Shown: positions 42,606 through 52,133 of the stretch, piece by piece
Layout: each line of letters opens with the position of its first letter
Position numbering within the stretch: the first letter of the stretch is position 1
Source of the DNA: Bifidobacterium margollesii
Lineage (GTDB): Bacteria; Actinomycetota; Actinomycetes; Actinomycetales; Bifidobacteriaceae
Length of the DNA: 64,000 nucleotides
Assembly: GCF_002860355.1 (NCBI RefSeq)
Contig: NZ_NMWU01000007.1
Span: 1-64,000, forward strand
Direction of reading: 5' to 3'
The notes under the pieces: generated by a model
What the model was told of the DNA's origin: nothing
What the model saw: the letters and a program-made list of their open reading frames with translations, nothing else
Databases searched by the model: none
Made by a program: the position numbers and the translations under genes

Positions 42606-42708
42606 AATGGACTCCTTTACTGGAAATGAAAATAAGCCTTGTGGATTATCTCACATCCATCCGGAATTCACAAATTGGCAATGCGGCGTTTTCCGGAAGG
42701 ACTGCCGG

Positions 42709-43659
42709 TCAGGCCTGTTCGGCGCGCAGGAACAGCTTGGTGGTGCTGGTCTCGCCGGGCTTGATGACGATCAGGTCCTTGCCGGTGTTGAAGGCGTTGG
42801 CGTAGGCAGTCTGCGGCTCCACGGCCACGCCGGACGCGTGCTGGAACGCCGGGAACTTCGTGCCGGTGCACATCTGGAAGGAGGTGACGGTCTCGTCGCC
42901 GCCGATGGTGATGGTCATGCCGTCCGGGCGCTCGAACTTCGCGGCCACGGTGCCGTCGGCCTCGTGATGCACGTCGGTCCACGCATCGTCATACGGCTGC
43001 TGGTCGAGCAGCATCGGCTTGCGGAAATCATACTTGGTGCCGTCCACGGGCTCGGTGCCGGTGGGGATCAGGTTCTCGTCCACGGTCACATGGGTGTCGG
43101 CGGGAATGGTGATCTTGCACTGGGCGTTCTGACCGTCGATCTCGTCGCCGTAGCCGTTGAAGCCGTTGGCCAGCCACGGATGGATGGCAAGGGCCCACGG
43201 AGCGTTCGTATCGCCGTTGTTGTAGGCGCTGACGGTGACGTGCAGGCCGTCGGCATCCAGTTCATGCGTGGCGGTCACCAGCAGGTCGAAGGGGTATCCC
43301 AGCATGTTCGGTACGCGCCACGTTTCGGTGACGGAGCTTTCGGTCAGGGCTTCCAGCTTCCAGTTGGAGCGGTATCCGTAGCCGTGGATGGCGGTGTTGC
43401 GGTCATGCTCGTCGATCGGCAGCGTGTAGGTCTTGCCTTCGAAGGTGTAGACGCCGCCCTCGATGCGGTTGGGGAACGGCACCAGAATCTGGCCGTGGCA
43501 GCAGGTCACCGGGCTGTCGGCGGACAGCGGGACGATCACATCCTTGCCCTGGTAGGTGAGCTTGCGCAGCGTCGCGCCGACCTCGGTGACGACGGCCTTG
43601 TAGTCGCCGTACTGGATGCTGTACTGCTGTCCGGAACGCGGAGGGAGAATCTTAGCCAT
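42709..43659 (-). CDS. galM: Aldose 1-epimerase (galactose mutarotase-like)
   Basis: The 316-residue protein has the mutarotase beta-sandwich signature residues: NRIEGGVYTFEGKTY near 70, the catalytic His in NTAIHGYGY near 92, HPWLANGF near 166 and the catalytic Glu in VAVEPQTAYANAF near 280. It interconverts sugar anomers in the cytoplasm. The start is ATG 43657-43659; the upstream extension of the frame has no supporting signal. An ACTGTT...AACAGT inverted repeat lies 50 bp upstream. Confidence 0.88.
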   Translation of the reverse strand: MAKILPPRSGQQYSIQYGDYKAVVTEVGATLRKLTYQGKDVIVPLSADSPVTCCHGQILVPFPNRIEGGVYTFEGKTYTLPIDEHDRNTAIHGYGYRSNWKLEALTESSVTETWRVPNMLGYPFDLLVTATHELDADGLHVTVSAYNNGDTNAPWALAIHPWLANGFNGYGDEIDGQNAQCKITIPADTHVTVDENLIPTGTEPVDGTKYDFRKPMLLDQQPYDDAWTDVHHEADGTVAAKFERPDGMTITIGGDETVTSFQMCTGTKFPAFQHASGVAVEPQTAYANAFNTGKDLIVIKPGETSTTKLFLRAEQA

Positions 43660-43707
43660 AATGTGAATCACTCCTACGTGAATGTCATGACGATAATTGC
43701 CTCGGCA

Positions 43708-43728
43708 ACTGTTGTTACCGTTAACAGT
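43708..43728. promoter_or_regulatory. Candidate operator upstream of galM
   Basis: ACTGTTGTTACCGTTAACAG (plus T) is a 6-9-6 inverted repeat with an inner GTTACCGTTAAC. It resembles LacI/GalR-type operators. The regulator is unknown. Confidence 0.4.
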
Positions 43729-43911
43729 CAGTCTAGCGCCCAAATATCGAAAGCGTCGGTCCGGTCGGCAATGTTATCGATTTGATGTCGTCGGTTCAAC
43801 GGCGATACGGACCGCATGCCAACCGCTTCGTTACCGGACGCTACCGCTAGACTGGGGGAAGTCGATCGAAACCGTACTGTGAGCGGCATCGTACCGGAAA
43901 GGCGTGAGTGA

Positions 43912-44943
43912 ATGGGCAAGAGCATCGTACTGGCGGATCCGAGGGGTTTCTGCGCCGGCGTGGACCGTGCCATCCAGACGGTCGAGACGATTCTCAGAAC
44001 GGCGCGCGGTCGAAGCGCGGAGGACGGCTTGACCGGTGTCGCCGACGAGACGGCGGTGCCGCCGGTGTACGTTCGCCGGCAGATCGTGCACAACCGGCAT
44101 GTCGTCGGCGATCTGGCAGCCCAGGGCGCGGTGTTCGTGGAGGAGCTGGACGAGATCCCCGAATCCGCGGTGAAGGCCGGCGTGCCTGTGGTGTTCTCGG
44201 CGCACGGCGTATCCCCGGCTGTGCAGGAGGAGGCCCGCCGGCGCGGCATGCATGTGGTGGACGCCACCTGCCCGCTGGTGAGCAAGGTCCATCGCGAGGT
44301 GCTGCGCTACGTGAAGGAGGGCTATGAGATCGTCTACATCGGCCATCGCGGTCACGACGAGGCGGTGGGCGTGGTGGGGGAGGCCCCCGACCACGTTCAT
44401 CTGATCGAGCATGTGGACGACGTCTCCTCACTGGACTTCACCGAAGACGACAGGCTGGTCTATCTTTCCCAGACCACGCTGTCCATCGACGAGACGAGGG
44501 ATGTGATCGAGGCGCTCAAGACACGGTTCCCGTGGATCATCGAGCCGCCGAGCTCCGACATCTGCTATGCCACGCAGAACCGGCAGACCGCGGTGAAGTC
44601 GGTGGCCGAGAAGTCGGACTGCGTGGTGGTGGTGGGCTCGGCCAACTCCTCGAACTCCGTGCGGCTCATGGAGGTGGCCGAGCAGGCGCTCGACGGACGC
44701 GGACATGCGCACCGGGTGGACGATGCGACCGAACTGGATCCACGCTGGTTCGACGGGGTCGAGGCCGTGGGCGTCACCTCGGGCGCATCGGTGCCCGAGG
44801 ATCTTGTCTCCGGCGTGGTGAAGGCGCTGGAAGCGCTCGGATACGATGACGTTTCGTATGTGACGACCACGAAGGAGAAGATGCATTTCGTACTGCCGGC
44901 CGAACTGCGCTCCGCGGCGCGGAAACAGGATCGCCATCGATAG
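43912..44943 (+). CDS. ispH: 4-hydroxy-3-methylbut-2-enyl diphosphate reductase
   Basis: This iron-sulfur enzyme makes IPP and DMAPP in the last step of the MEP pathway. The three cluster cysteines lie in DPRGFCAGVDRA (Cys14), VDATCPLV (near 123) and SSDICYATQNRQ (near 226). VFSAHGVSP and ANSSNSVRL are also conserved. Length 343 is normal. A short poorly conserved insertion at residues 33-45 (ARGRSAEDGLTGV) precedes the canonical PPVYVRRQIVHN. It is followed convergently by ybaK. Confidence 0.96.
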   Translation: MGKSIVLADPRGFCAGVDRAIQTVETILRTARGRSAEDGLTGVADETAVPPVYVRRQIVHNRHVVGDLAAQGAVFVEELDEIPESAVKAGVPVVFSAHGVSPAVQEEARRRGMHVVDATCPLVSKVHREVLRYVKEGYEIVYIGHRGHDEAVGVVGEAPDHVHLIEHVDDVSSLDFTEDDRLVYLSQTTLSIDETRDVIEALKTRFPWIIEPPSSDICYATQNRQTAVKSVAEKSDCVVVVGSANSSNSVRLMEVAEQALDGRGHAHRVDDATELDPRWFDGVEAVGVTSGASVPEDLVSGVVKALEALGYDDVSYVTTTKEKMHFVLPAELRSAARKQDRHR

Positions 44944-44994
44944 CAGGCGGTGACTTCGGCGTTCGCCTTCGGAGAGGCGAGACTACGGCGGGGG

Positions 44995-45498
44995 CTACCA
45001 GGTGGCGATCGGCGCGGTAATGGCGTCGAGCACCGCGATCAGGTCTTTCGGTGCCACGCCGATGCTGAATCCGCGCTTGCCTCCGGAAACGAGGATCTCG
45101 TCGAACCGCAACGCGCCTTCGTCGATCACCGTCCGATGGCGTGTCTTCTGCCCGAGCGGCGAAATGCCGCCCACCACATAGCCGGTCTGCCTCATGGCCT
45201 TCTTCGGATCGGCCATCGCGGCCTTCTTCGCGCCCACTGCGGAAGCCAGCGCCTTCATATCCAGATGCCCGCTCACCGGCACCACGCCGGTCACCAGCTC
45301 CTCGCCGGTGTCGGCCAGCAGCGTCTTGTACACCTGATGCTGGTCGAACCCCAGCTTCGTGGCGGCCTCCACGCCATAGCCGTCGTCCATATGATCGTTC
45401 GAATGCTCGTACTCGTAGATATGGAAATCGACCCCGGCACGCTCCAGCTGCAGCGTGGCCGGAGTCGATCCCTTGCCTTTCGCGTTCTTCTTGCTCAT
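44995..45498 (-). CDS. ybaK: YbaK/EbsC-type aminoacyl-tRNA deacylase
   Basis: The 167-residue protein has the YbaK fold motifs VYKTLLADTGEELVTGVVPV near residue 58, KKAMRQTGYVVGGISPLGQK near 99 and DEILVSGGKRG near 137. Family members hydrolyse Cys-tRNA(Pro). The start is ATG 45496-45498, followed by a Lys-rich N-terminus (SKKNAKGKG). It shares its strand with the MprF-like gene 100 bp upstream. Confidence 0.9.
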   Translation of the reverse strand: MSKKNAKGKGSTPATLQLERAGVDFHIYEYEHSNDHMDDGYGVEAATKLGFDQHQVYKTLLADTGEELVTGVVPVSGHLDMKALASAVGAKKAAMADPKKAMRQTGYVVGGISPLGQKTRHRTVIDEGALRFDEILVSGGKRGFSIGVAPKDLIAVLDAITAPIATW

Positions 45499-45600
45499 AC
45501 GCACAGTTCTACCAACCAGCCGGAATCGGCGTCGAGTCCGATGCACAGGGCTGTCGCATCACTGACCCGTCGCATCATTGATGCATCACCGGCCGGCGCA

Positions 45601-48252
45601 TCACTGGCCCAGCGCACGGACGAACCGTGCGACGTCGGCGGGCTTCATGTCCGGCAGATAGCTCTGCACCACGGCCAGCGCTATCTGCGGCAGCTTCGCG
45701 GCATCCGGATAGGCGATATACACGCCCTGCTCCTCGGGCTGGAACTTCCTCTTGAACCGGAACAGGGAATGGAACCCGTATACCGGTTCGATGATGTCGG
45801 CCACGGACATCAGCACATGCTGCAGGAACACGGTTCCCGAATCCGGCACGGCGGAGCGTCCGCCATCCGCATCGCCGTTTTCGCCGTCAACGCCGTCCAT
45901 CACGCTGATGCCCGCCAGAGGAGCCGCGGAAAGACTCATGAACTCGGCGCCCTCGTCGCGCAGACGCTCCGCCATGCGGGCGATGAGAAACTCCATCACG
46001 CCGTTCGGGCTTTCCGGCCGGTGCCGCATGAAATCCAGCGTCCAGCCCACGATCACGCCACCGCGCCACGTCGGCAGCCAGCTGGTGACCGCCTGCACGA
46101 TGCCGTCGCCGTCCAGCGCATACAGCAACCGCACCCGTGGATCGATCAGCTCGTCCACCCCGCCGAGCGTGAACTTCATCTCAGGCAGCGACTTCTCCTC
46201 GGCCCACTGCTCCGAGATGTCGATGATCTGCGACTGCACACCCAGCGGAGCCTCGTCGAACGAGCACATCACATCGACGATGCCCTCGCGTTTCGCCTTG
46301 TTGATCGCGGTGCGCACGTCCTGCCACTTCCTGCCGCGCGTCTGCCACTGCTCCGGACGGACCACCATCTCGGTGCCCACGTCAAGCGAGGTGAATCCCA
46401 TGGCGGAGAGCTCGTCGCGCTGCGCCTCATGCACGCTGTAGAACACCGGGGTCCACGAGTGTTCGGCGCAGAACGCGGCGAAGTCCTTCAGATCCCGAGA
46501 CCATTCCCCGCGGTCGCCGAACGGTCCGGTCACCGTCAATGCGATGCCATACACCACCCGATAGGCGATCACCGACCGTCCGGATTCGGAGAACCAGTAC
46601 CGATTGCCGCTCCACGTCCCCATGAACGACATGGACTCGCCATCGACCTCGACCAGCTGCGAGGCCTGATGCCGCTCCCGTTCCCCCTGCATCGAGGAAT
46701 CGAGGAAGCACCACAGCGTAACCATCAGCGCAACGATCCAGAACACCGGACCAATGCCCTGATACACCGCGGAGGTGAACGCCGAAGCGGGCAGAAACAG
46801 TGGTGCAAGACCATTGAGGAACCCGATCGGCACGAAGCGTTGCGGCAAATCGGCCAGCAGCATGGCCAGCGAGGGCGCGGTGCTGAATTCCGCCGGTCGG
46901 GCGAGTCCGGTACCGACGTAGACGATGCAGAGCATCACGAACACGGCGACGACGATCGAAAGCGCGACGACCAGCCGTTCCCAGCGGATGGCGAGCGGGA
47001 AGCTGCGCAGGGTCAGGGCCACGATCACGATGCAGGCCAAGGGCAGCGTGGCCGTGGAGAACGCCGTCCTGACCGCACCGTGCATGATCAGCGACCGGAT
47101 GCCGTCCGGCGACTGCACGATGGGGAAGATGAAGCAATACAACAGCGCCATGACCACCGTGCAGGCGTTGAGCATGATGCTCAGCCATGCTGCGAGCCGG
47201 CGGCCACGATACAGGCCATACGCCACGACGAGCATCATCAGCAACGGCAGCACCGACACGATCACCCCTCCGGGCATGGAGACCCGCTGGACGCGGTATT
47301 GCAGGAAACAGTCGGCCGTGCCGGCGCCGGCAAGGCATTCATGCAGGCGCGTGTAGTCGAATCGGTTCGGCCCCATGAGCAGACCGAGCGTGGACAACGG
47401 GCCGCGATGCACCGGCGACATCAGCGCCGCCAGCGGGCCGAGCGCGCAGACCGCGGTCAGCACGCCGGTCATCTTGCGGGCCTCAATCCGGGTGATGCGC
47501 ATCCGCGTCTGCGTGGCCTGCTCCTCGCCGGATGCCGAGGGGGACATCAGATAGCCGAGCAGATGGCCGAACGCCGCGGCGAACATGATGCAGTAGTCAC
47601 CCGGCTCGCCCCGGTACAGCACCAGCGCGGCCGCAACGGCGTAGACGACGACGCGCACGCGACGACGCCACATCAGCGAACTGAACGCGCTCGCAGCCAT
47701 GACCGGGCCCACCGCCAGCGTGAGCGGTCCGAGCACGTAGCCGAATCGCATCATGGAATGCCATATGGGCAGGTGACCGTTGACCATCACGCTCACGCCC
47801 ATGCCTGCGGCCAGGCCGCCGATCGAGCAGATCAGCGAGATCCAGATCGTCTTCGCCGCGCCGAATCGGGATTCCGCCACGGATCCCGCGGCCATCAGGG
47901 CCGGCACGTCGAGCAGGAGACGCAGCGGATGGCCCACCAGCATCAGTGCAAGCGGCACGGCATAGAACATGCCGTGCGCCAGACGGCGGTAGCTGATGCG
48001 GCCGAACAACGGCGGATACGCCGAACCCGTCGCCATGCACCACAGCGCGAATCCGATGTTGATCGCCAACGTCATGGCGGCGAAGATCACGGTCAGCGGA
48101 TGGCGGCGCATCCAATCGACGGCATCCTGCGCCAACGGGCCGAGTTCGATCCGGCGGGTCGGAGGCTTGACGTCTCCCCGCCGCGCATTGGTGATGTTCG
48201 TCGTCTGCGTCTTCTGCGTTGTCGTCTGCTCCGTCATGTCATCCGTCGTCAT
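45601..48252 (-). CDS. MprF-like membrane protein with DUF2156 aminoacyltransferase domain
   Basis: The 883-residue protein has 10-13 membrane segments between about 50 and 520. The first block (to about 230) resembles a rhomboid-like fold (SIGGLAAGMGVSVMVNGHLP). The C-terminal DUF2156 domain (about 545-860) carries GNRYWFSESGRSVIAYRVV, KWQDVRTAINKAKREG and FRFKRKFQPEE. Such proteins use aminoacyl-tRNA to add Lys or Ala to phosphatidylglycerol and flip the product, lowering surface negative charge. It starts one base after the stop of the esterase gene, so both are one operon. The amino acid is unknown. Confidence 0.85.
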   Translation of the reverse strand: MTTDDMTEQTTTQKTQTTNITNARRGDVKPPTRRIELGPLAQDAVDWMRRHPLTVIFAAMTLAINIGFALWCMATGSAYPPLFGRISYRRLAHGMFYAVPLALMLVGHPLRLLLDVPALMAAGSVAESRFGAAKTIWISLICSIGGLAAGMGVSVMVNGHLPIWHSMMRFGYVLGPLTLAVGPVMAASAFSSLMWRRRVRVVVYAVAAALVLYRGEPGDYCIMFAAAFGHLLGYLMSPSASGEEQATQTRMRITRIEARKMTGVLTAVCALGPLAALMSPVHRGPLSTLGLLMGPNRFDYTRLHECLAGAGTADCFLQYRVQRVSMPGGVIVSVLPLLMMLVVAYGLYRGRRLAAWLSIMLNACTVVMALLYCFIFPIVQSPDGIRSLIMHGAVRTAFSTATLPLACIVIVALTLRSFPLAIRWERLVVALSIVVAVFVMLCIVYVGTGLARPAEFSTAPSLAMLLADLPQRFVPIGFLNGLAPLFLPASAFTSAVYQGIGPVFWIVALMVTLWCFLDSSMQGERERHQASQLVEVDGESMSFMGTWSGNRYWFSESGRSVIAYRVVYGIALTVTGPFGDRGEWSRDLKDFAAFCAEHSWTPVFYSVHEAQRDELSAMGFTSLDVGTEMVVRPEQWQTRGRKWQDVRTAINKAKREGIVDVMCSFDEAPLGVQSQIIDISEQWAEEKSLPEMKFTLGGVDELIDPRVRLLYALDGDGIVQAVTSWLPTWRGGVIVGWTLDFMRHRPESPNGVMEFLIARMAERLRDEGAEFMSLSAAPLAGISVMDGVDGENGDADGGRSAVPDSGTVFLQHVLMSVADIIEPVYGFHSLFRFKRKFQPEEQGVYIAYPDAAKLPQIALAVVQSYLPDMKPADVARFVRALGQ

Positions 48253-48253
48253 G

Positions 48254-49708
48254 TCATCTGCTCCTTGCTTCGTCGTCTTCCGTGGCGATGTCCATCACCA
48301 GTACCTGGGCGGAACCGCGTATCATCCCGTGGACATCGTCGGACAATCCCATCCGCACTCCGATGGCATCAAGGCTCGTCTTCAACGCCTGCTGCACGGC
48401 ATGCCAGTCATGCCCCGCGTTCACGACAGTCAGACCGGTGGCGTCCATGCCGATGGACCGCGCGACCGGGACGATGCGCTCGATGTTGTCGGTCGATTTG
48501 TCGTCCAGCTGCCCGGCCGCCATCACCAGCATCTGATCGGAATGCCTCCGCGACCGCATGATGTCGATCGGTACATGGCGCCGGTAGCGTTCCTCGCTGC
48601 CGCCGAAGAATTCACGGACCATCGTTTGCTCGTCGCCGTCATGGGGGCCGAGCTCCGCGCCGACCGTGAACATCGCGCCGTAGAGGTCCGGGTGACTCGG
48701 GCCGAGCTGTATCGCGCAGGTGCCGCCCTGCGAGAACCCTCCGATCGCCCACTGCCTCGGATCGTGCGAGACCGGCAGGTTCGCGGTGATCCAGTCCGTC
48801 ACGTCCCGGGTCAGATAGGTTTCGGCGTTGCCGTACTTCGGCGAATCCACACACAGCGTGTTGTGAAACGCATTGCCGAGCTGATCGGCCGAGACCACGA
48901 CGGGCGCCAGACCATGATGCCGGGAGGCGTACTCGTCGAAGATTGCCGTGAGATCGCCCGCCAGGAACGCACGATCCGGGCTTCCTGGCTGACCGGAAAG
49001 CATGATGAACACCGGAAGCCTCGGCGGCGTCTTCGACAGGGCGGCAGGTGGCAGATACGCCACCGCCTCACGGGCCCTGAATCCCGATTCTGTGGCCGGG
49101 ATGATCACCGAGCCGGTCCTGCCGTGTGCTGGCATGTCGGGCGCGTTCCCCGATTCGGCCAGCGTGCGCCACCGGCCGACCGGCATTCTCGCGTCGTGCA
49201 GGTCGGCGTAATCGAGCCGCGCGAACGACGACACACCCAACACGCTGCCGAGCGTGGGGTATTCGCCGTAGACGGCGTTGATGTTCACCGCGCAGGACAG
49301 CACGCTCACCGGAATCATCACGGCGGCCGCCACGCGGGTCGGACCACGGCCGGTCGCCGTCTGCGCGACCATCATGCCGAACAGCGCGACTCCGATCGCC
49401 GCGGCCCACACCACCTTGATGCCCAGCATCACGCCGAACACCAGGAAATGATCGAGCAGCCACGTCACCGAAAAGCCGATGGCGAATCCCAGAACCGCCC
49501 CCGCGGCGAGGGGTGCGGCGCGATGACATCGGCGGACGATGCCGGTCGATATGCCGGCCGGTTCATGGGTCGACGCGCGGTTCGACGGGAGCAGTGATCG
49601 TGCGAACAATATCGTCGCTGTGGTGATCACGACGGCGAACAGCATCGTCGGGATCCACCCGGAATCGATGTTCAGCCCCAGCAGACCGCGTATCCAAGGC
49701 GCACGCAT
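48254..49708 (-). CDS. Membrane-anchored alpha/beta-hydrolase esterase (antigen 85/esterase D-like)
   Basis: The 484-residue protein has about four membrane segments in its first 150 residues, followed by an extracellular alpha/beta-hydrolase domain with the nucleophile elbow GGFSQGG near residue 345 and the terminal His in NAGHDWHAV near 435. The family includes mycolyltransferase-like and esterase D enzymes. It is translationally coupled to the MprF-like gene. Esterases paired with lipid aminoacylation enzymes that remove the amino acid are known in other actinobacteria, so hydrolysis of aminoacyl lipids is plausible. GGAAGGG precedes the ATG. Confidence 0.82.
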   Translation of the reverse strand: MRAPWIRGLLGLNIDSGWIPTMLFAVVITTATILFARSLLPSNRASTHEPAGISTGIVRRCHRAAPLAAGAVLGFAIGFSVTWLLDHFLVFGVMLGIKVVWAAAIGVALFGMMVAQTATGRGPTRVAAAVMIPVSVLSCAVNINAVYGEYPTLGSVLGVSSFARLDYADLHDARMPVGRWRTLAESGNAPDMPAHGRTGSVIIPATESGFRAREAVAYLPPAALSKTPPRLPVFIMLSGQPGSPDRAFLAGDLTAIFDEYASRHHGLAPVVVSADQLGNAFHNTLCVDSPKYGNAETYLTRDVTDWITANLPVSHDPRQWAIGGFSQGGTCAIQLGPSHPDLYGAMFTVGAELGPHDGDEQTMVREFFGGSEERYRRHVPIDIMRSRRHSDQMLVMAAGQLDDKSTDNIERIVPVARSIGMDATGLTVVNAGHDWHAVQQALKTSLDAIGVRMGLSDDVHGMIRGSAQVLVMDIATEDDEARSR

Positions 49709-49962
49709 GCATTCAACCCTTCCATTGGTGATTGTCGAAGACCGGACGCGATACGGAGCCGATCAATACACGGAATGCGATCAACGGCCCGGCGTCCGCG
49801 ACTCAATCAGGGTAGTTTCGGGAAATCCGTCTTTATATCGTTCTAAAGAATGAATCGTCGCGGTTGCGACATGCTTTCATCCGCTTCGAGGGCAAAACCG
49901 ATCGGTTCGGGGATATGCGATCCCGACCGCAGCCTCATGACGCTACGATGTGGAGCATGGAT

Positions 49963-50751
49963 ATGAACGAGGAACGGGAAGACGGCGTCTGCGTGATCTT
50001 CGGCGCCGGCGGATACTACGACGAACATCCGGAGATTCCGGACGGGACGTTCGTGATCGCGGCAGACGGAGGTCTTGACCACGTAGGGGAGCTGGGCGTC
50101 GAAGCCGACGTGGTGGTCGGGGACTTCGATTCCCTGGGGCGAGACTTCGATTCCTATGCGCAGCTGCACGGCATCACCCGTCTGCCCAGCGAGAAGGACG
50201 ACACCGACATGTTCGCCGCGGTCAAGCTCGGATGGGCGCACGGGGCGCGCGTATTCCACATCTACGGCGGACTGGGCGGACGGGTGGACCATACGCTGGC
50301 CAACATCCAGACGCTGGCGCGCATCGCCGAACATGGGGGAGTGGGGTTCCTGCACGGCGACGGTCAGATCATCACCGTGATCCGCGACGGCACGCTTGCA
50401 TTCGAGGCATGGGATGCGGCGGACAGGCCTCTGATCTCGGTGTTCGCCTACGGCGGTACGGCCCGGCATGTCACGATCAACGGGTTGAAATACGAGGTGT
50501 CCGACGTGACGCTGCGCGACACGAGGCCGATCGGCACGAGCAACGAGTTCCTTCCGGGCGTGCACGGCTGGATAGGGGTGGGCGACGGCGCGCTCGTCGT
50601 CGTGTTCCCGGCCGACGCACCGAAACCCGTATGGCATACCGAACGAGGGCGTGAGGGGAACGACGCCCTCGGCGTCATCGATACGCACGTCTCCCGGCTG
50701 CTTTCCCGTCGTGCGTTGAGATCGTCTGAACGACGGACGAACGACTGCTGA
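49963..50751 (+). CDS. Thiamine pyrophosphokinase
   Basis: The enzyme transfers pyrophosphate from ATP to thiamine. Motifs are FVIAADGGLDHV near residue 30, DVVVGDFDSL near 46, LPSEKDDTDMFAAVKL near 70 and the IYGGLGGRVDHTLANIQ core near 96, and the C-terminal IGTSNEF. Start codons ATG 49948, 49957 and 49963 are in frame; the last has GGAG seven bases away. No THI-box riboswitch is seen upstream. The gene stands alone, before gap. Confidence 0.92.
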   Translation: MNEEREDGVCVIFGAGGYYDEHPEIPDGTFVIAADGGLDHVGELGVEADVVVGDFDSLGRDFDSYAQLHGITRLPSEKDDTDMFAAVKLGWAHGARVFHIYGGLGGRVDHTLANIQTLARIAEHGGVGFLHGDGQIITVIRDGTLAFEAWDAADRPLISVFAYGGTARHVTINGLKYEVSDVTLRDTRPIGTSNEFLPGVHGWIGVGDGALVVVFPADAPKPVWHTERGREGNDALGVIDTHVSRLLSRRALRSSERRTNDC

Positions 50752-50919
50752 ACCATTCTCGCGTTCAGCGGAAGTTCAGCATGTTGCGAGGCGAAAACCT
50801 ACAAAAAGTACAGGTGACACAGTAGGATGAGACGCGTTGGCAATAGCTGGCAGAATCGTGTGAACGCTCTCTCGATGGTGTCGCACGACTGATGCCACGT
50901 CCACTCAGGAGATAAATAA

Positions 50920-51975
50920 ATGACAGTAAAGATTGGTATCAACGGCTTTGGCCGCATTGGTCGTCTCGCCTTCCGTCGCATCTTCGAGCTGCAGGCTCGC
51001 GGCGGTCAGGCCGGCGATATCGAAGTCGCCGCCATCAACGATCTGACCACTCCTTCCATGCTGGCCTACCTGCTGAAGTACGACAGCACCCACGGCACCT
51101 TCCGTCACGACGACGGCACTCCGGTCGAGGTCTCCTCCACCGACACCGCCATCGTTGTGGATGGCAAGGAATACACCGTGTACGCCGAGAAGGATGCTAA
51201 CAACATCCCGTGGGTCAAGAACGACGGTGTCGAGTACGTGCTCGAGTGCACCGGCTTCTACACCTCCGCCGAGAAGTCCCAGGCCCACATCAACGCCGGC
51301 GCCAAGAAGGTCCTCATCTCCGCCCCGGCCAAGGACGACACCACTCCGACCGTCGTGTTCGGCGTGAACCACGAGATCCTCAAGCCCACCGACGTGATCG
51401 TGTCCGCCGGCTCCTGCACCACCAACTCCATGGCCGCCATGGTCAAGCTGCTGCAGGACAAGTGGGGCATCAAGGCTGGCTTCATGACCACCATCCACGC
51501 CTACACCGGCACCCAGATGATCCTCGACGGCCCCCGTGGCTCCAAGCCGCGCAACAACCGCGCCGCCGCCATCAACACCATCGAGCACTCCACCGGTGCC
51601 GCCAAGGCCATCGGCAAGGTCGTGCCGGAGGTCAACGGCAAGCTGCAGGGCCACGCCCAGCGCATCCAGGTTCCGGACGGATCCGTCACCGAGCTGACCT
51701 CCGTGCTGGACAAGCCGGCCACCGCCGATGAGATCAACGCCGCCTTCAAGGAGGCCTTCTCCAACACCGATTACTTCGGCTACAACGGCGACGGCATCGT
51801 CTCCTCCGACATCATCGGCGACACCCACGGTGGCGTCTTCGATCCGACCCAGACCGACGTCAACTCCGTTGACGGCGTGACCCTGGCTCGCACCGTCACC
51901 TTCTACGACAACGAGTACGGCTTCACCTCCAACATGATCCGCACCCTGCTGTACTTCGCCGAGATCTCCGAGTGA
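50920..51975 (+). CDS. gap: Glyceraldehyde-3-phosphate dehydrogenase
   Basis: This glycolytic enzyme works in the lower part of the bifid shunt. The NAD-binding [14 protein letters not shown] is at residue 6, the catalytic cysteine is Cys166 in [11 protein letters not shown], and DNEYGF is near the C-terminus. Codon use is extremely biased (almost only C-ending preferred codons), a sign of very high expression. AGGAG lies nine bases before the ATG, and a strong terminator follows. Confidence 0.98.
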   Translation: MTVKIGINGFGRIGRLAFRRIFELQARGGQAGDIEVAAINDLTTPSMLAYLLKYDSTHGTFRHDDGTPVEVSSTDTAIVVDGKEYTVYAEKDANNIPWVKNDGVEYVLECTGFYTSAEKSQAHINAGAKKVLISAPAKDDTTPTVVFGVNHEILKPTDVIVSAGSCTTNSMAAMVKLLQDKWGIKAGFMTTIHAYTGTQMILDGPRGSKPRNNRAAAINTIEHSTGAAKAIGKVVPEVNGKLQGHAQRIQVPDGSVTELTSVLDKPATADEINAAFKEAFSNTDYFGYNGDGIVSSDIIGDTHGGVFDPTQTDVNSVDGVTLARTVTFYDNEYGFTSNMIRTLLYFAEISE

Positions 51976-52035
51976 GCCTTACGGCATGAAGCCGAGATAG
52001 TCCGGTAGTCCACCGCGTCGCATCGGCATCATACG

Positions 52036-52076
52036 AAAGGGGTTCCGCTTCCATTACTGGAGCGGAACCCCTTTTT
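52036..52076 (+). terminator. Intrinsic terminator after gap
   Basis: A 14-bp perfect stem (52036-52049 with 52061-52074) closes an 11-base loop and ends in five T. It also faces the end of the convergent NADH oxidase-like gene. Confidence 0.92.
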
Positions 52077-52133
52077 GCGTTGAAGATGGCCGGCGGAGCT
52101 GCTCTCACAGCCCGGGCCGACCGGTGTGCCTCG

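Noticed and set aside
44950-48561. Plus-strand open frame of 1203 codons opposite the MprF-like gene
   Set aside because: It is an antisense shadow of the GC-rich MprF-like and ybaK genes. Its composition (very rich in Arg, His, Gln and Gly) and lack of any domain or ribosome binding site argue against a real protein.
49720-49960. THI-box riboswitch upstream of thiamine pyrophosphokinase
   Set aside because: No CUGAGA-type core or matching stem structure could be found.
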